64,000 nt of DNA, from positions 208,746 through 272,745 of the forward strand of contig PENC01000008.1 in assembly GCA_003674045.1 (NCBI GenBank), written 5' to 3'. The position numbers and the translations under genes were made by a program. Below the pieces are notes generated by a model, which searched no databases, was not told where the DNA came from, and saw nothing but the letters and a program-made list of their open reading frames with translations. Shown here in pieces: positions 18,029-26,320 of the stretch (position 1 is its first letter; each line of letters starts with the position of its first letter). The DNA is from Streptomyces griseocarneus. Its GTDB lineage: Bacteria > Actinomycetota > Actinomycetes > Streptomycetales > Streptomycetaceae.

Positions 18029-19264
18029 TCAGCGCTTTGGCGAGTGCGGGGGTTCGGAGATCGAAGTGCCGTAGTGGCGGTACCCGCCGCCCGTGTCGAT
18101 CTTCGGCGCCTTGCCCTCCTGGAACAGGAGGATGATGTCGGAGCCGCCGAAGAGGAAGTAGCCGAACTCTTCACCCTTGGGCACCCGGGCACCCTTGGTC
18201 ATCGTCATGTGGACCGACGAGACCTGTGCCATGCCCACCGGGATGACCGCGACCAGCCCGAGGTCCTCGGGCCTGGAGCCGGTGTCGATCACGATGACTC
18301 CACGCGCCTGGGTGAATTCGTAGCCGCCGACGCTGCTGTCCGGGGCGTCGAACTGCCCGTGCTTGTCGATGGTGACGTCCAGATGCACGTTTCCCTGGAT
18401 GGCGAAGCACTGCTTCACTTCCCCGGCCACGGGGGTGTGGAAGCGGTGGTACGAGTACGGGGAGAGGAAGTAGTGCACGAACTTGCCGTTGGCGAACTTT
18501 CCGCTGTACGTGCCTTCCTTGAGAAGTTCCGGGATCGAGGTGATGGTGTGAGTGCCCTTGAGCCGTAGCGGACCGGTAGACGGATAGACGACGTCGGAGT
18601 GCTTGTCGATGTCGTACGCCGCCTTATAGGTGCAGTCGGCGGGCAGGGTCACCGTGCTGTTCTCCGCCGGTTTGGCGATCGGCCGCAGGCCGGGGTTGAG
18701 CTCGCGGGCGAAGAACTGGTTGAAGGTGAGCCAGCCGCTCGGCTCGTTGGGCTTGAGGCGGCCCTCCGAGTCCTTGACCATCGAGTCCTGAACGCGGTAG
18801 CGCGGCGCGAGGCTGAACGACTGGAGTTGCTCGTCGCTGAACGACGCTGTCGTGTCGAGGAAGCTCCCCCACGCGTTGGCGTATCGAACCAGCCAGTCCT
18901 TGAACCACGGATCGTTCTGCACGATCTTGCCGCCGTCCTTGTCGACCTTCTGGTCGACAAGGTAGTAGAAGTGGCACAGCCGATCGTAGACTTCCTGCTG
19001 CCCGTTCGCATCGTCGGACCAGGCGCCACCGGGGTCCTGCCTCGGCGCCCACCTGGAGAATTCGTCCAGGTAGTTGAGGTAGTTGGAGACGTCCCGCGGC
19101 CATAGCAACGCTTCGAACAACTCGCTCTTGAGGTTCTGCTGTGCGGTATCGTGCGCCTGCTTGAGCGAATCAGTCAGCAGGTCGACCAATTCCTTGTGGC
19201 TGGAGTCGGCCAGATATTTCCTGAGTTCGTCGATCACCTGGGCTGAGGCGAACGTGTCGGCCAT
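18029..19264 (-). CDS. Phosphatidylserine decarboxylase-like pyruvoyl enzyme with N-terminal associated domain
   Basis: The 411-residue protein has a C-terminal PSD-like domain (residues ~180-400) with HYFLSPYSYHRFHTPV, VHMTMTKGARV and the self-cleavage region FLFGGSDIILLF. In PSD relatives the Ser of the xGST/GGS motif becomes the pyruvoyl cofactor, so cleavage would fall at GG-S. The first ~160 residues are not membrane anchored; they resemble the extra domain seen in PSD-like amino acid decarboxylases such as fungal PsiD, whose motif is FGGSS. This suggests a soluble enzyme acting on a free amino acid rather than a lipid (inference). ATG at 19264 follows AGGAGA. Upstream on the same strand lies a broken C45 hydrolase. 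Confidence 0.8.
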   Translation of the reverse strand: MADTFASAQVIDELRKYLADSSHKELVDLLTDSLKQAHDTAQQNLKSELFEALLWPRDVSNYLNYLDEFSRWAPRQDPGGAWSDDANGQQEVYDRLCHFYYLVDQKVDKDGGKIVQNDPWFKDWLVRYANAWGSFLDTTASFSDEQLQSFSLAPRYRVQDSMVKDSEGRLKPNEPSGWLTFNQFFARELNPGLRPIAKPAENSTVTLPADCTYKAAYDIDKHSDVVYPSTGPLRLKGTHTITSIPELLKEGTYSGKFANGKFVHYFLSPYSYHRFHTPVAGEVKQCFAIQGNVHLDVTIDKHGQFDAPDSSVGGYEFTQARGVIVIDTGSRPEDLGLVAVIPVGMAQVSSVHMTMTKGARVPKGEEFGYFLFGGSDIILLFQEGKAPKIDTGGGYRHYGTSISEPPHSPKR

Positions 19265-19360
19265 CGCCAATCTCCTGTCGTCGATGGGATTCCCGCTCTG
19301 TCGGCCGCAGTGGCCGCGCCTGCGGGGTCTGTCGCGGTGCCTCGTCGGTGGCGGTGCCGG

Positions 19361-19880
19361 CTACGTTCCGAGTCCGGGTGGGAAGGCCTCCCAGGTCGCG
19401 CCGGGCGGGCGGGGGGTCATGTGGCCGCGGAATTCCTCCGTCACGATCAGGGCGGCGTCGGTGAGCATCCAGTCCGTGTTCGAGGTCACCCAGCCCGGCG
19501 CGGCCTGCATCAGCACCCGGTGCCCCTTGCCCGCGGGCGGCCTGACGCCCAGGGACCACGTCGTAGGCGTCGTCGCCGGCGAACCGGACCCACGAGTCGT
19601 GCGCGGCCACGATCCGGCCGTCGGTGGTCGCCGAACCGATCGCCATGAACGCCGAACACCGTGGCCGGGCCTCCCGACGCTTTCGCGCGCCACGTTCGTG
19701 GTGCTTCTCCCGGTGCCACGGCCACCAGGAGTCGATCAATTCCTCCGCGCCGTTGAGCGCGACAATCCGGTCGAATGTGACCTCGGTCTTCCCCTTGTCG
19801 TGACAGCCCTCGACGATGCCCTCCAGCTCGCGCCGGACCTCTTCGTACACACGACGTAGCGCCACCGGGACGGATTCCCC
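19361..19880 (-). pseudogene. Frameshifted, truncated C45-family autoproteolytic acyltransferase/hydrolase
   Basis: Two overlapping minus-strand frames join into one C45-like sequence. The first encodes YEEVRRELEGIVEG, FDRIVALNGAEEL and the cleavage region RCSAFMAIGSATTDG (catalytic Cys) through DDAYDVV. The second continues SLGVRPPAGKGHRVLMQAAP, SNTDWMLTDAALIVTEE and then stops. One extra base near 19550-19556 explains the break. Family members are ~350-400 residues; here about 100 N-terminal and 200 C-terminal residues are missing, so it is a relic. It lies 97 bp upstream of the decarboxylase on the same strand and may once have been its partner. Confidence 0.72.
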
Positions 19881-19984
19881 ATCGGCTTCTCCTCGGCTCG
19901 ATCCGGGTAGCCCCCTACCGCTCGACCCTCTGGCAGCGCCGCCGAACCGACGGGCAGCGCCTTTCAGCCCGCCGCTACGGCGTA

Positions 19985-20860
19985 TCACCCGAACAGGTCC
20001 GCTCGCCCGTGCAGGACGGCCTGTCACCTCTCGACGTCACCGAGCCACCTGTGAACATGGGTTTCTGCGTGCGGCCGTGGCTGTTCCGAGGGTGACGTCT
20101 TCCCATTCGTCGTCGGACGATTTCCGGATCACGTCAAACTACCCGTGGATGTTTCGATGCGTCAGTGGGGAACCTGCCGTCTCAGAAGGTGGCACAGAAT
20201 CGGCCAAAGGGTTTGTCCGGCAGCGCTCTATGACCTCCGGGAAGACCGGCACAGGAACATGACCTTGTGGACTGTCATTCGAAAACTCCTGGGTGGTCAG
20301 GCCTGGTTGATCTTTTTCCTTTCCGAGTGCGCAGGCCGGGGGTATGGGTGATGTGGCGCCTGCGAGTTCACCATGTAGTTGAAGGATGGAAATGTATGGA
20401 GATGCCAACGGGTGCTTCGGCAGCTCCGAGGCGCGCGAGTGTGGCAACCGATCCTGCCAACGGAAGTCATCAGGCCAATGAGCTCCGCGCCCTCTTGGCC
20501 CCCGCGTGGCGGGATGCGGCCGATGTGGCCCTTGGCTGTCGAATCGGATATCGGGGCTCCCAGGGCAGGGCCCTGACGCCCTCTTGGTCTCAGCTCTGGG
20601 GGCATGCCCGAGGAGACCGAGAGCTTGCAGAAGAACAATGTGTGGCTGATGTGATCACGGCGTCGGAGCCGCCCTGAACAGCCCTGTTCACCGGGCTGAG
20701 CCGGCGCCGCTTCGGCGAGTTGGAGACTGTGCTGCACCGCGAGGCCGCCGACGAGGTGCGGTGGGGTGGCTATGGGGCCTGTTCCTGGAGAGCCGGGTGG
20801 TGGGCTGGGCAGGCTCTCGGATCGGCGCTCACAGGAGGACTGGCGTCACAGTGACGCAGC
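19985..20860. other. Gene-poor stretch with lower GC; decayed or foreign DNA
   Basis: I find no frame here with family likeness, and GC content drops visibly (for example 20100-20420). A plus-strand frame beginning near 20402 (MEMPTGASAAPRR) has no recognisable motif. From 20683 the plus strand reads LFTGLSRRRFGELETVL, which resembles the start of some IS transposases but loses the pattern after ~40 residues. The stretch looks like remnant DNA from past insertions. Confidence 0.5.
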
Positions 20861-20865
20861 CTGGC

Positions 20866-21510
20866 TCAGGCGGAGACAGGAGTTCGGGACAGGGCGGTGC
20901 GCAGCGCGAAGATGCCGAGCAGGCCACCTGCCGTGAACCGCTGGGCGGTCATGGCGCGGGGCCGGGCGGCCAGGAACCCCGACACCCGCGCTGCGCCCAG
21001 CATGATCAGAGCGTTCACGGAGATCCCCACGATGATCTGCACACCACCGAGCTGGAGCAACTGACCCCAGGCCGGACCTGCCTGCGGATCCAGGAACTGG
21101 GGCAGAAGGGCGGCATACATAAGAGCGATCTTGGGGTTGAGCAAGTTGGTCAGCAGCCCCATCGAGAACAGACGGGCGTCGGAGACCGGAGGCAGGTCCT
21201 GGGCCGGAGCGAAGGGCGAGCGGCCGCCGGGCTTGAGCATGCCCCAGGCGAGGTAGGCCAGGTAGGCGGCACCGGCAAGCTTGACCACCATGAACGCCAA
21301 CGGCACGGCGGCGAACAACGCGGACAGACCCGCAGCCGCGGCCAGCAGATAGCACACGAATCCCACGGCGGTCCCACTGAGGCTGACCAGGCCCGCCCTG
21401 CGGCCTTGAGTGATCGCGCGGGAGGCGAGGTGAATCATGTTCGGCCCCGGAGTCAGGGCCATGCCCAGTTCGACCAGGGCCACTCCTCCGACTGCGGTCA
21501 GAGTGATCAC
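20866..21510 (-). CDS. LysE/RhtB family amino acid exporter
   Basis: The 214-residue protein has six hydrophobic segments and the family N-terminal motif GMALTPGPNMIHLASRA, followed by the conserved FSMGLLTNLLNPKIALMYAA. LysE family members export amino acids (lysine, homoserine, threonine) by proton antiport. The first codon is ATG at 21510. It sits alone between a gene-poor stretch and a DUF6879 relic. Substrate is not predictable. Confidence 0.88.
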   Translation of the reverse strand: MITLTAVGGVALVELGMALTPGPNMIHLASRAITQGRRAGLVSLSGTAVGFVCYLLAAAAGLSALFAAVPLAFMVVKLAGAAYLAYLAWGMLKPGGRSPFAPAQDLPPVSDARLFSMGLLTNLLNPKIALMYAALLPQFLDPQAGPAWGQLLQLGGVQIIVGISVNALIMLGAARVSGFLAARPRAMTAQRFTAGGLLGIFALRTALSRTPVSA

Positions 21511-21659
21511 CGGTCAACCTCCTGGTCGCTCGTCGGGCACCCGGTACGGAACGGCTCGCCCGGTTGCAGCGGACAGCTACGGCGCATCAGCAACGCCCGT
21601 CCCGCCTGCCACAGAATACGGTCTTGCCGCTTGCTATCTTTCTGCGCCCCGGCAGCGTG

Positions 21660-21766
21660 CTGACTCTCAGCAGCTCACCGATGCCCCGGCTGTCGCCAAG
21701 CTCTGTGCCACGGCGTTCGAAGCGGTCTGGGAGCGAGCGGTTCCGCACGCGGAGTACCAGGTCTGA
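21660..21766 (+). pseudogene. C-terminal fragment of a DUF6879-like protein
   Basis: The plus strand ends with DAPAVAKLCATAFEAVWERA and VPHAEYQV before TGA. This aligns with the C-terminus of the intact DUF6879 protein 870 bp downstream (VVRLCASAFDVVWERGIPHE). The preceding sequence loses the match, so only ~35 codons survive. It indicates a former second copy of the module. Confidence 0.65.
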
Positions 21767-21868
21767 ACCGGGCCCGACTCCGGTGTATGCACGCCCTCTT
21801 GACCACGTCAGCCCGAAGGACCGATGGTCATGCAATCGAGCGCACATTGGTGGACACAGGAGATCGCC

Positions 21869-22180
21869 ATGCCACTAGATTTCATGGGGATGGACCCTGA
21901 GACGAAAGAGGAAGGGTCCGCTACGGTCTGGGTGCACCACGAACAGCAGAGGATCATCATCCAAGGTGTGACTGCTGATGCCGTCCTCACAGCAGAGGTC
22001 GGCAGCGTCGAGTGGGTTCCCGGCCACGCGGTCGGGGTGCCGGCGCACGAGTCGGTGATCTCCCTGCCAGCACGAATGGTGCCGATCTTGAGGAAGGCGT
22101 GCGATGCCGCAGAACGTGCCGGACTTCCCGACCCTGCTCCGGAGCGCGCAGAGGACAGCTGTTCATCTGGAGATGCGTGA
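21869..22180 (+). CDS. Hypothetical protein of the Scr1/DUF6879 neighbourhood
   Basis: The 103-residue acidic protein starts MPLDFMGMDPETKEEGSATV after AGGAG. It has a beta-rich look (VWVHHEQQRIIIQG) and a C-terminal helix SLPARMVPILRKACDAAERA. Proteins with this opening are often encoded directly before DUF6879 and DUF5753 regulators in streptomycetes (recollection). The gene overlaps the next by 77 bp, implying coupling. Function unknown. Confidence 0.75.
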   Translation: MPLDFMGMDPETKEEGSATVWVHHEQQRIIIQGVTADAVLTAEVGSVEWVPGHAVGVPAHESVISLPARMVPILRKACDAAERAGLPDPAPERAEDSCSSGDA

Positions 22181-22634
22181 CACCTACGGTGTCGCCGGTG
22201 AGGCCGGGGAGTTCGAGCAGTGGAGGCGCACCGGCGAAGTGGACCTCGATCCTGACTCCGAGGGCTGGTCCGGCTGGGTGCCGCTGGTGCGCGAGACGGT
22301 TGCCCGTGGCGTGGTCGTGCGCCGGGTGCGCATCGTCTCGGAGCCGGTGAGCGAGTACATCCGGTATGAGCACGCCACCACCTCGGTGAACCTGGCCGCA
22401 GGCGAACAGGTCCGATGGCTGCCCCGGCGGAAGGCCCTCGACATCGCGTTGCCCGGAGCCGACTTCTGGCTGTTCGACGATCGTCTCGTCCGGTTCAACA
22501 TTTTCACGGGTGACGGAGACTGGGCCGATCCCCGGTTCGAAATGACCGAGGACTCCACTGTCGTCAGGCTGTGCGCTTCGGCGTTCGACGTGGTGTGGGA
22601 ACGAGGCATCCCGCACGAGGAGTACAAGGTCTAG
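22104..22634 (+). CDS. DUF6879 family protein
   Basis: The 176-residue protein contains the family features: an N-terminal aromatic helix (FPTLLRSAQRTAVHLEMRD), repeated Trp residues (FEQWRRTGEVDL), the central RYEHATTSVNLAAGEQVRWL and a C-terminus ERGIPHEEYKV. AGGAAGG precedes the ATG inside the upstream gene. It is followed 30 bp later by a DUF5753 helix-turn-helix gene, a pairing seen widely in streptomycetes. Biochemical function is not established. Confidence 0.82.
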   Translation: MPQNVPDFPTLLRSAQRTAVHLEMRDTYGVAGEAGEFEQWRRTGEVDLDPDSEGWSGWVPLVRETVARGVVVRRVRIVSEPVSEYIRYEHATTSVNLAAGEQVRWLPRRKALDIALPGADFWLFDDRLVRFNIFTGDGDWADPRFEMTEDSTVVRLCASAFDVVWERGIPHEEYKV

Positions 22635-22664
22635 CCACATTCGCTGCCACCGGACTGTCAGCCC

Positions 22665-23516
22665 ATGTCATCGTTGTCCCCTTCGTCCAGCGTCGCGGCA
22701 GCACGGAAGGCTCTTGCCGACAGGCTGGTCGAGATCCGTAAGGACGCGGGCATCACCGGCCACGAGCTGTCAGCCCGGTGTGGGTGGCACGCCGCCAAGA
22801 CGAGCCGTCTCCAGAACGGCAAGGCCACGCCCACCGATGCCGACATCCGCGCGTGGTGCGCTGCCTGCGGGGCAGAGGACCAGGCAGCCGACCTGATTGC
22901 TACTGCCCGGGCTGCCGACTCCATGTACGTCGAGTGGCACAGGCGCCATCGGACAGGCCTGCGGCAGGCGCAGGAGCGGCTGATCAGCGGTTATGAAGAG
23001 ACCTCACTGTTCCGGATCTACGTCTCCAACGTGATTCCGGGCTTCTTCCAGACCCCCGAGTACGCCACGGCCCTCATGCGGTCGATGACCGACTTCCACG
23101 GCACTCCCGACGATGTCGCCGAGGCCGTACCGGCCCGGATGGCCCGGAGCCGTCTCTTGCGCGAAGGCGGGCACCGCTTCGCCGTCCTCATCGAAGAGTG
23201 GGTTCTCCGAAGCCGTATCGGCGACGCGAAGACGATGGCCGGGCAGCTCAGGCATCTGCTCTCACTGATGCCGTTGGCGCCTGTCTCCCTGGGAGTGATC
23301 CCGTCCGCAGGACAGCGGAAAGTATGGCCCCTGGAAGCGTTCTACCTGTTCGATGACCGGCGGGTCGCGGTCGAGAACCTGACAGCCAAAATCAACGTGG
23401 TGCAGCCGCGCGAGATCGCCGAGTATGTCAAGGCATTCCATGAACTGTCTGGTATGGCCGTCTACGGACCACGTGCCCGAGCGCTCATCAGCGCGGCCAT
23501 CGACGCCCTCGAGTAA
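22665..23516 (+). CDS. Helix-turn-helix regulator with DUF5753 domain (Scr1-like)
   Basis: The 283-residue protein has an N-terminal XRE-type helix-turn-helix (ITGHELSARCGWHAAKTSRL) and a C-terminal DUF5753 domain (SLFRIYVSNVIPGFFQTPEY, then VLIEEWVLRSRIG). These regulators are usually paired with a small DUF397 or DUF6879 partner and influence development or antibiotic production in some streptomycetes. Here the partner is the DUF6879 gene just upstream, giving a three-gene operon. Confidence 0.88.
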   Translation: MSSLSPSSSVAAARKALADRLVEIRKDAGITGHELSARCGWHAAKTSRLQNGKATPTDADIRAWCAACGAEDQAADLIATARAADSMYVEWHRRHRTGLRQAQERLISGYEETSLFRIYVSNVIPGFFQTPEYATALMRSMTDFHGTPDDVAEAVPARMARSRLLREGGHRFAVLIEEWVLRSRIGDAKTMAGQLRHLLSLMPLAPVSLGVIPSAGQRKVWPLEAFYLFDDRRVAVENLTAKINVVQPREIAEYVKAFHELSGMAVYGPRARALISAAIDALE

Positions 23517-23606
23517 GACTGCGCAAGATGTCGCAAGTTCCTGGCTGCCATGACCTGTTGCTCCTTAGCGTCTTCCGCATCCTCTCGAACCAGGAAGGAG
23601 CATAAA

Positions 23607-23741
23607 ATGGGTAAGAAGGACGAGGACGAGTGGGACCCACAGGAGAACCAGGGCATCCCCACGGATCCCGACACCCGGGTGTCCCGGAACGGCGACGTCT
23701 GGTCGTCCGCGGCGGACGACGAGGACCGTGAGAGGAAGTAA
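23607..23741 (+). CDS. Small acidic hypothetical protein
   Basis: The 44-residue product (MGKKDEDEWDPQENQG at the start) is highly charged and without hydrophobic segment. GGAAGGAG is placed eight bases before the ATG, strong evidence for translation. The next small gene starts three bases after its stop, so they are probably cotranslated. No family recognised. Confidence 0.6.
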   Translation: MGKKDEDEWDPQENQGIPTDPDTRVSRNGDVWSSAADDEDRERK

Positions 23742-23744
23742 CAC

Positions 23745-23933
23745 GTGATCCACGGCGAACACCTGGCGAAGGACCTGCGGCGTGATCACGGCTTCGTCCA
23801 TGTCGGACGTACCAAGGACGGCAATGCCGTGATCATGCGCAAGGGGGATCGTTGGACCGTTGTTCCCTTGCGGCTCCTCTCGCAGGAAGCCGTGGACACG
23901 ATCAAGGCTCAGGCGGGGGTCGACCTCGCCTGA
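23745..23933 (+). CDS. Small hypothetical protein
   Basis: The 62-residue protein starts at GTG three bases after the previous stop, with GAGAGGAAG as ribosome site inside the preceding gene. The sequence (DHGFVHVGRTKDGNAVIMRK) suggests a small beta-barrel or partner-binding protein. It ends five bases from the convergent signal peptidase gene. Function unknown. Confidence 0.6.
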   Translation: MIHGEHLAKDLRRDHGFVHVGRTKDGNAVIMRKGDRWTVVPLRLLSQEAVDTIKAQAGVDLA

Positions 23934-23937
23934 GCCG

Positions 23938-24648
23938 TTATCGGTGGAAAGTGTCGGGCACGGACAGTACCGACCATCGCGGGATCGGCCAGGCAACAGT
24001 GATCGCGCGGCCTGTCACGTTCTTCACGGGGACGAAGCCGCCGCCCGGCTCGGCGACGTGGGCGCGGGAGTCGCGGGAATCGTTGCGGTGGTCGCCCATC
24101 ACCCAGAGGTGATCCTTGGGCACCTTGACCGTGCCGACGGGATAGTCGTCGCACGGCGTGGCCCCGGGGTAGATGTACGGCTCGTTCAGGGCTGTGCCGT
24201 TGACCTTGACGGGCTCGCCGCGCCTGCATTCCACGGTGTCGCCGCCCACCGCGATCACGCGTTTGATCAGGTATTCCTCATCCGTGGCCGGCATCAGGCC
24301 GATGAAGGACAGGGCCTTTTGGATCGCGTTGGGCCGCGAGGACTGCCCGGTGTCCCAGCCTCCGGGGTCGCGGAAGACGACGACCTCACCCCGCTGCGGT
24401 TTCGAGCCGAACCAGGGGGTGAGCTTGTCCACGAGGACCCGGTCCCCCACCTGCAACGTGTTCTCCATCGACCCCGAAGGGATCGAGAACGCCTGCACCA
24501 GGAACGTCTTGATCAGCAGGGCCAGTACGAGGGCGACACCGACCAGGATCGGTATCTCTCTCCACTTGGAGTGCTTCTTGCCCGCCCCTCGGCCGCGCTT
24601 CCGGCGTCGTTCGGCGGTCACCGGTGTGGGCGGCTCCTCGGTGTGCAT
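23938..24648 (-). CDS. lepB: Signal peptidase I
   Basis: The 236-residue type I signal peptidase has one N-terminal membrane anchor (IPILVGVALVLALLIKTF) and the catalytic dyad in FSIPSGSMENTL (Ser) and YLIKRVIAVGGD (Lys), plus the box E-like MGDHRNDSRDSR. It cleaves Sec and Tat signal peptides on the outer membrane face. GGGGAG before the ATG at 24648 decides against an ATG five codons upstream. Streptomycetes carry several such genes; this one stands alone in an accessory region, between two regulator modules, so it may be an extra paralogue. Confidence 0.92.
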   Translation of the reverse strand: MHTEEPPTPVTAERRRKRGRGAGKKHSKWREIPILVGVALVLALLIKTFLVQAFSIPSGSMENTLQVGDRVLVDKLTPWFGSKPQRGEVVVFRDPGGWDTGQSSRPNAIQKALSFIGLMPATDEEYLIKRVIAVGGDTVECRRGEPVKVNGTALNEPYIYPGATPCDDYPVGTVKVPKDHLWVMGDHRNDSRDSRAHVAEPGGGFVPVKNVTGRAITVAWPIPRWSVLSVPDTFHR

Positions 24649-24701
24649 CGGTGGACTCCCCATCCAGCCATGTCGGGAGCTACCTCAGCGCCCGCGTTCG
24701 G

Positions 24702-24935
24702 TTACTGAACGAACGAGGGTTCCCATCCGTCCCCCGTCGCGACGGCGGTCACGAAGGCGGACCAGGCGGTGGGGGGCGGGGCTATGGCGGGGGAGCGGGG
24801 GGCTTTGCTGTCGCGTATGGGCACCGCACCGGCGAACTGTCTGACCGCGGCCTCGACGCAATGGTCGTCCCCGCCTCCGCTGTATGTGCTCTTGTGCCAT
24901 GGGACTGCTGTCAGTTCAGGTCGGGTGGCGCGCAC
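24702..24935 (-). CDS. DUF397 family protein
   Basis: The 77-residue protein has the DUF397 signature WHKSTYSGGGDDHCVEAA and VPIRDSKAP, ending with a Trp/Phe segment (PTAWSAFVTAV). DUF397 proteins are the small partners of DUF5753 regulators, as in the WhiJ-type systems. Its start lies 25 bp inside the upstream regulator gene, so the two are coupled. Confidence 0.88.
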   Translation of the reverse strand: MRATRPELTAVPWHKSTYSGGGDDHCVEAAVRQFAGAVPIRDSKAPRSPAIAPPPTAWSAFVTAVATGDGWEPSFVQ

Positions 24936-25753
24936 GGGTATTTCTCCTCAATCGACTTCACAATGAATGCCCTTGATTGTTCCTCGGTCAGGGCTCCTTG
25001 TTGTACATGCTCGTAGAGGGCTTCGTGCCAGGCGAGCTCTTCGGGGTTCGTGCTGAACATCCCTCGGTTGAAGGTAGCGGTGTAGAGCGTGCGCCGTCTT
25101 CCCGACCTGGGCTGCGTGATCGACATGAGTCCGTGAGCTACGAGACCGCGGCTGTTGTTCGGGATGACCCGAAGGTGCACATGTGGCCTCTCGGCCGTTT
25201 CCGCCAAGTGCTGGAGCTGTTCTCTCATCACCTCGGTCGTGTCGGCGGCGAGATCCAGAGCCGACTCGAAGATGAGGGCCGAGAACACTGGAGGGTCGCT
25301 GCGGTGCAGCACGCTGCTTCGCTGCATGCGGTACTGAACCTTCTCCTCCAAGGTTCCGCCGTAGAAGCTCATCCCTCGGGCGAGCATCGCTCTTGCATAG
25401 CGTTCCGTCTGGAGGAGGGCGGGGATCCCCGAGGAGAAGTGAAGAATTGTCGCCGCATTCGCTTCGAGGCTCAGTAGTCTCCTCAGCCAGCGTGCGTTCG
25501 GGTTGTCATTGATGCGGTCCCATGCCTCAAGCAAGCGGCCGCCGGCTTTCAGCACCCTGTCCAGTGACTCCGCAATGTCCTCGGGCGGCACTCTCTCGCC
25601 GGTCTCGAACTTCGAGATCGCGCTGTCGGACATCCGGATTTGTCTGCCCAGTTCCGTCTGCGTCCAGCCTTGCGCGATGCGGAGCTCCCGGAGCAGGGAC
25701 CCGAACCGTGCGGCATGTCCCTGAGATGGGGCAAGCCGCTCTGGGGTGGACAT
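24911..25753 (-). CDS. Helix-turn-helix regulator with DUF5753 domain (WhiJ-like)
   Basis: The 280-residue protein has an XRE helix-turn-helix (GWTQTELGRQIRMSDSAISK) and a DUF5753 domain (GIPALLQTERYARAML, FESALDLAADTTEVM). It overlaps its DUF397 partner by 25 bp. In Streptomyces coelicolor the WhiJ-type regulator and DUF397 partner form a repressor/antagonist pair affecting sporulation; a comparable role here is inferred. A second DUF5753 module of a different subtype lies 1.2 kb away. Confidence 0.88.
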   Translation of the reverse strand: MSTPERLAPSQGHAARFGSLLRELRIAQGWTQTELGRQIRMSDSAISKFETGERVPPEDIAESLDRVLKAGGRLLEAWDRINDNPNARWLRRLLSLEANAATILHFSSGIPALLQTERYARAMLARGMSFYGGTLEEKVQYRMQRSSVLHRSDPPVFSALIFESALDLAADTTEVMREQLQHLAETAERPHVHLRVIPNNSRGLVAHGLMSITQPRSGRRRTLYTATFNRGMFSTNPEELAWHEALYEHVQQGALTEEQSRAFIVKSIEEKYPCAPPDLN

Positions 25754-25915
25754 AGGTGCAACCCCCACTGGACGAACCGAACTGTCTGGCCTCTGACCGG
25801 CCCGAGCATAGGAGTCCCGCCCGATACTGGGAACCGGAACCCGCCGCACAACTCCCGTTGCTTGACGGCGTGTTCGAATCCGCACACCGTTCCGCCCGAA
25901 GGGGATCACTTCGCC

Positions 25916-26320
25916 ATGCCCGTCTGCCCCGGTACCGCCATGACTCACGCAGGCCCCACCCCGCCACGGACCGGGGACGACGTCATCGGGTGGGCGATCA
26001 GAGCGATCCTCGGCTCGGACTCCCACATCTCGCCTCCCGAGGGCAGGGTCACGTCGGCGACCGTCGTCCTCCGCGCGTATGTCAAGAAGACGGCCGCCGA
26101 GGTCCGGGACATCGTCGCCGCGCTCCCCGCGAGCGACCCGCGCCGCGTGGCCGCCGAGCGGAGCGCTGCGGAAGGCATTCACCGGGCCGTCACGCTGGGC
26201 CCCGGGAACGGGCTGCGGTCCGCCTTCGACTACGCCCGCGGCCTGGCCCAGGTGGCGGAGGAACTCCGCGACCACAAGGCCGCCCTGCGAACGGCCCCCG
26301 AGGAGGACCCGTCATGCTGA
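25916..26320 (+). CDS. DUF6415-like hypothetical protein
   Basis: The 134-residue all-helical protein has the DUF6415 pattern: VIGWAIRAILGSDSHI, a helix with TSATVVLRAYVKKTAAEV and a C-terminal helix AFDYARGLAQVAEELRDH. The name 'natural product biosynthesis protein' is attached to this family in databases, but no activity is known. The next gene starts inside its stop codon (ATGCTGA). Confidence 0.65.
   Translation: MPVCPGTAMTHAGPTPPRTGDDVIGWAIRAILGSDSHISPPEGRVTSATVVLRAYVKKTAAEVRDIVAALPASDPRRVAAERSAAEGIHRAVTLGPGNGLRSAFDYARGLAQVAEELRDHKAALRTAPEEDPSC

Noticed and set aside
20139..20737. Minus-strand frames of 100-146 codons in the low-GC stretch
   Set aside because: No ribosome site, no family likeness and Arg/Pro/Ser-rich composition typical of noncoding frames.
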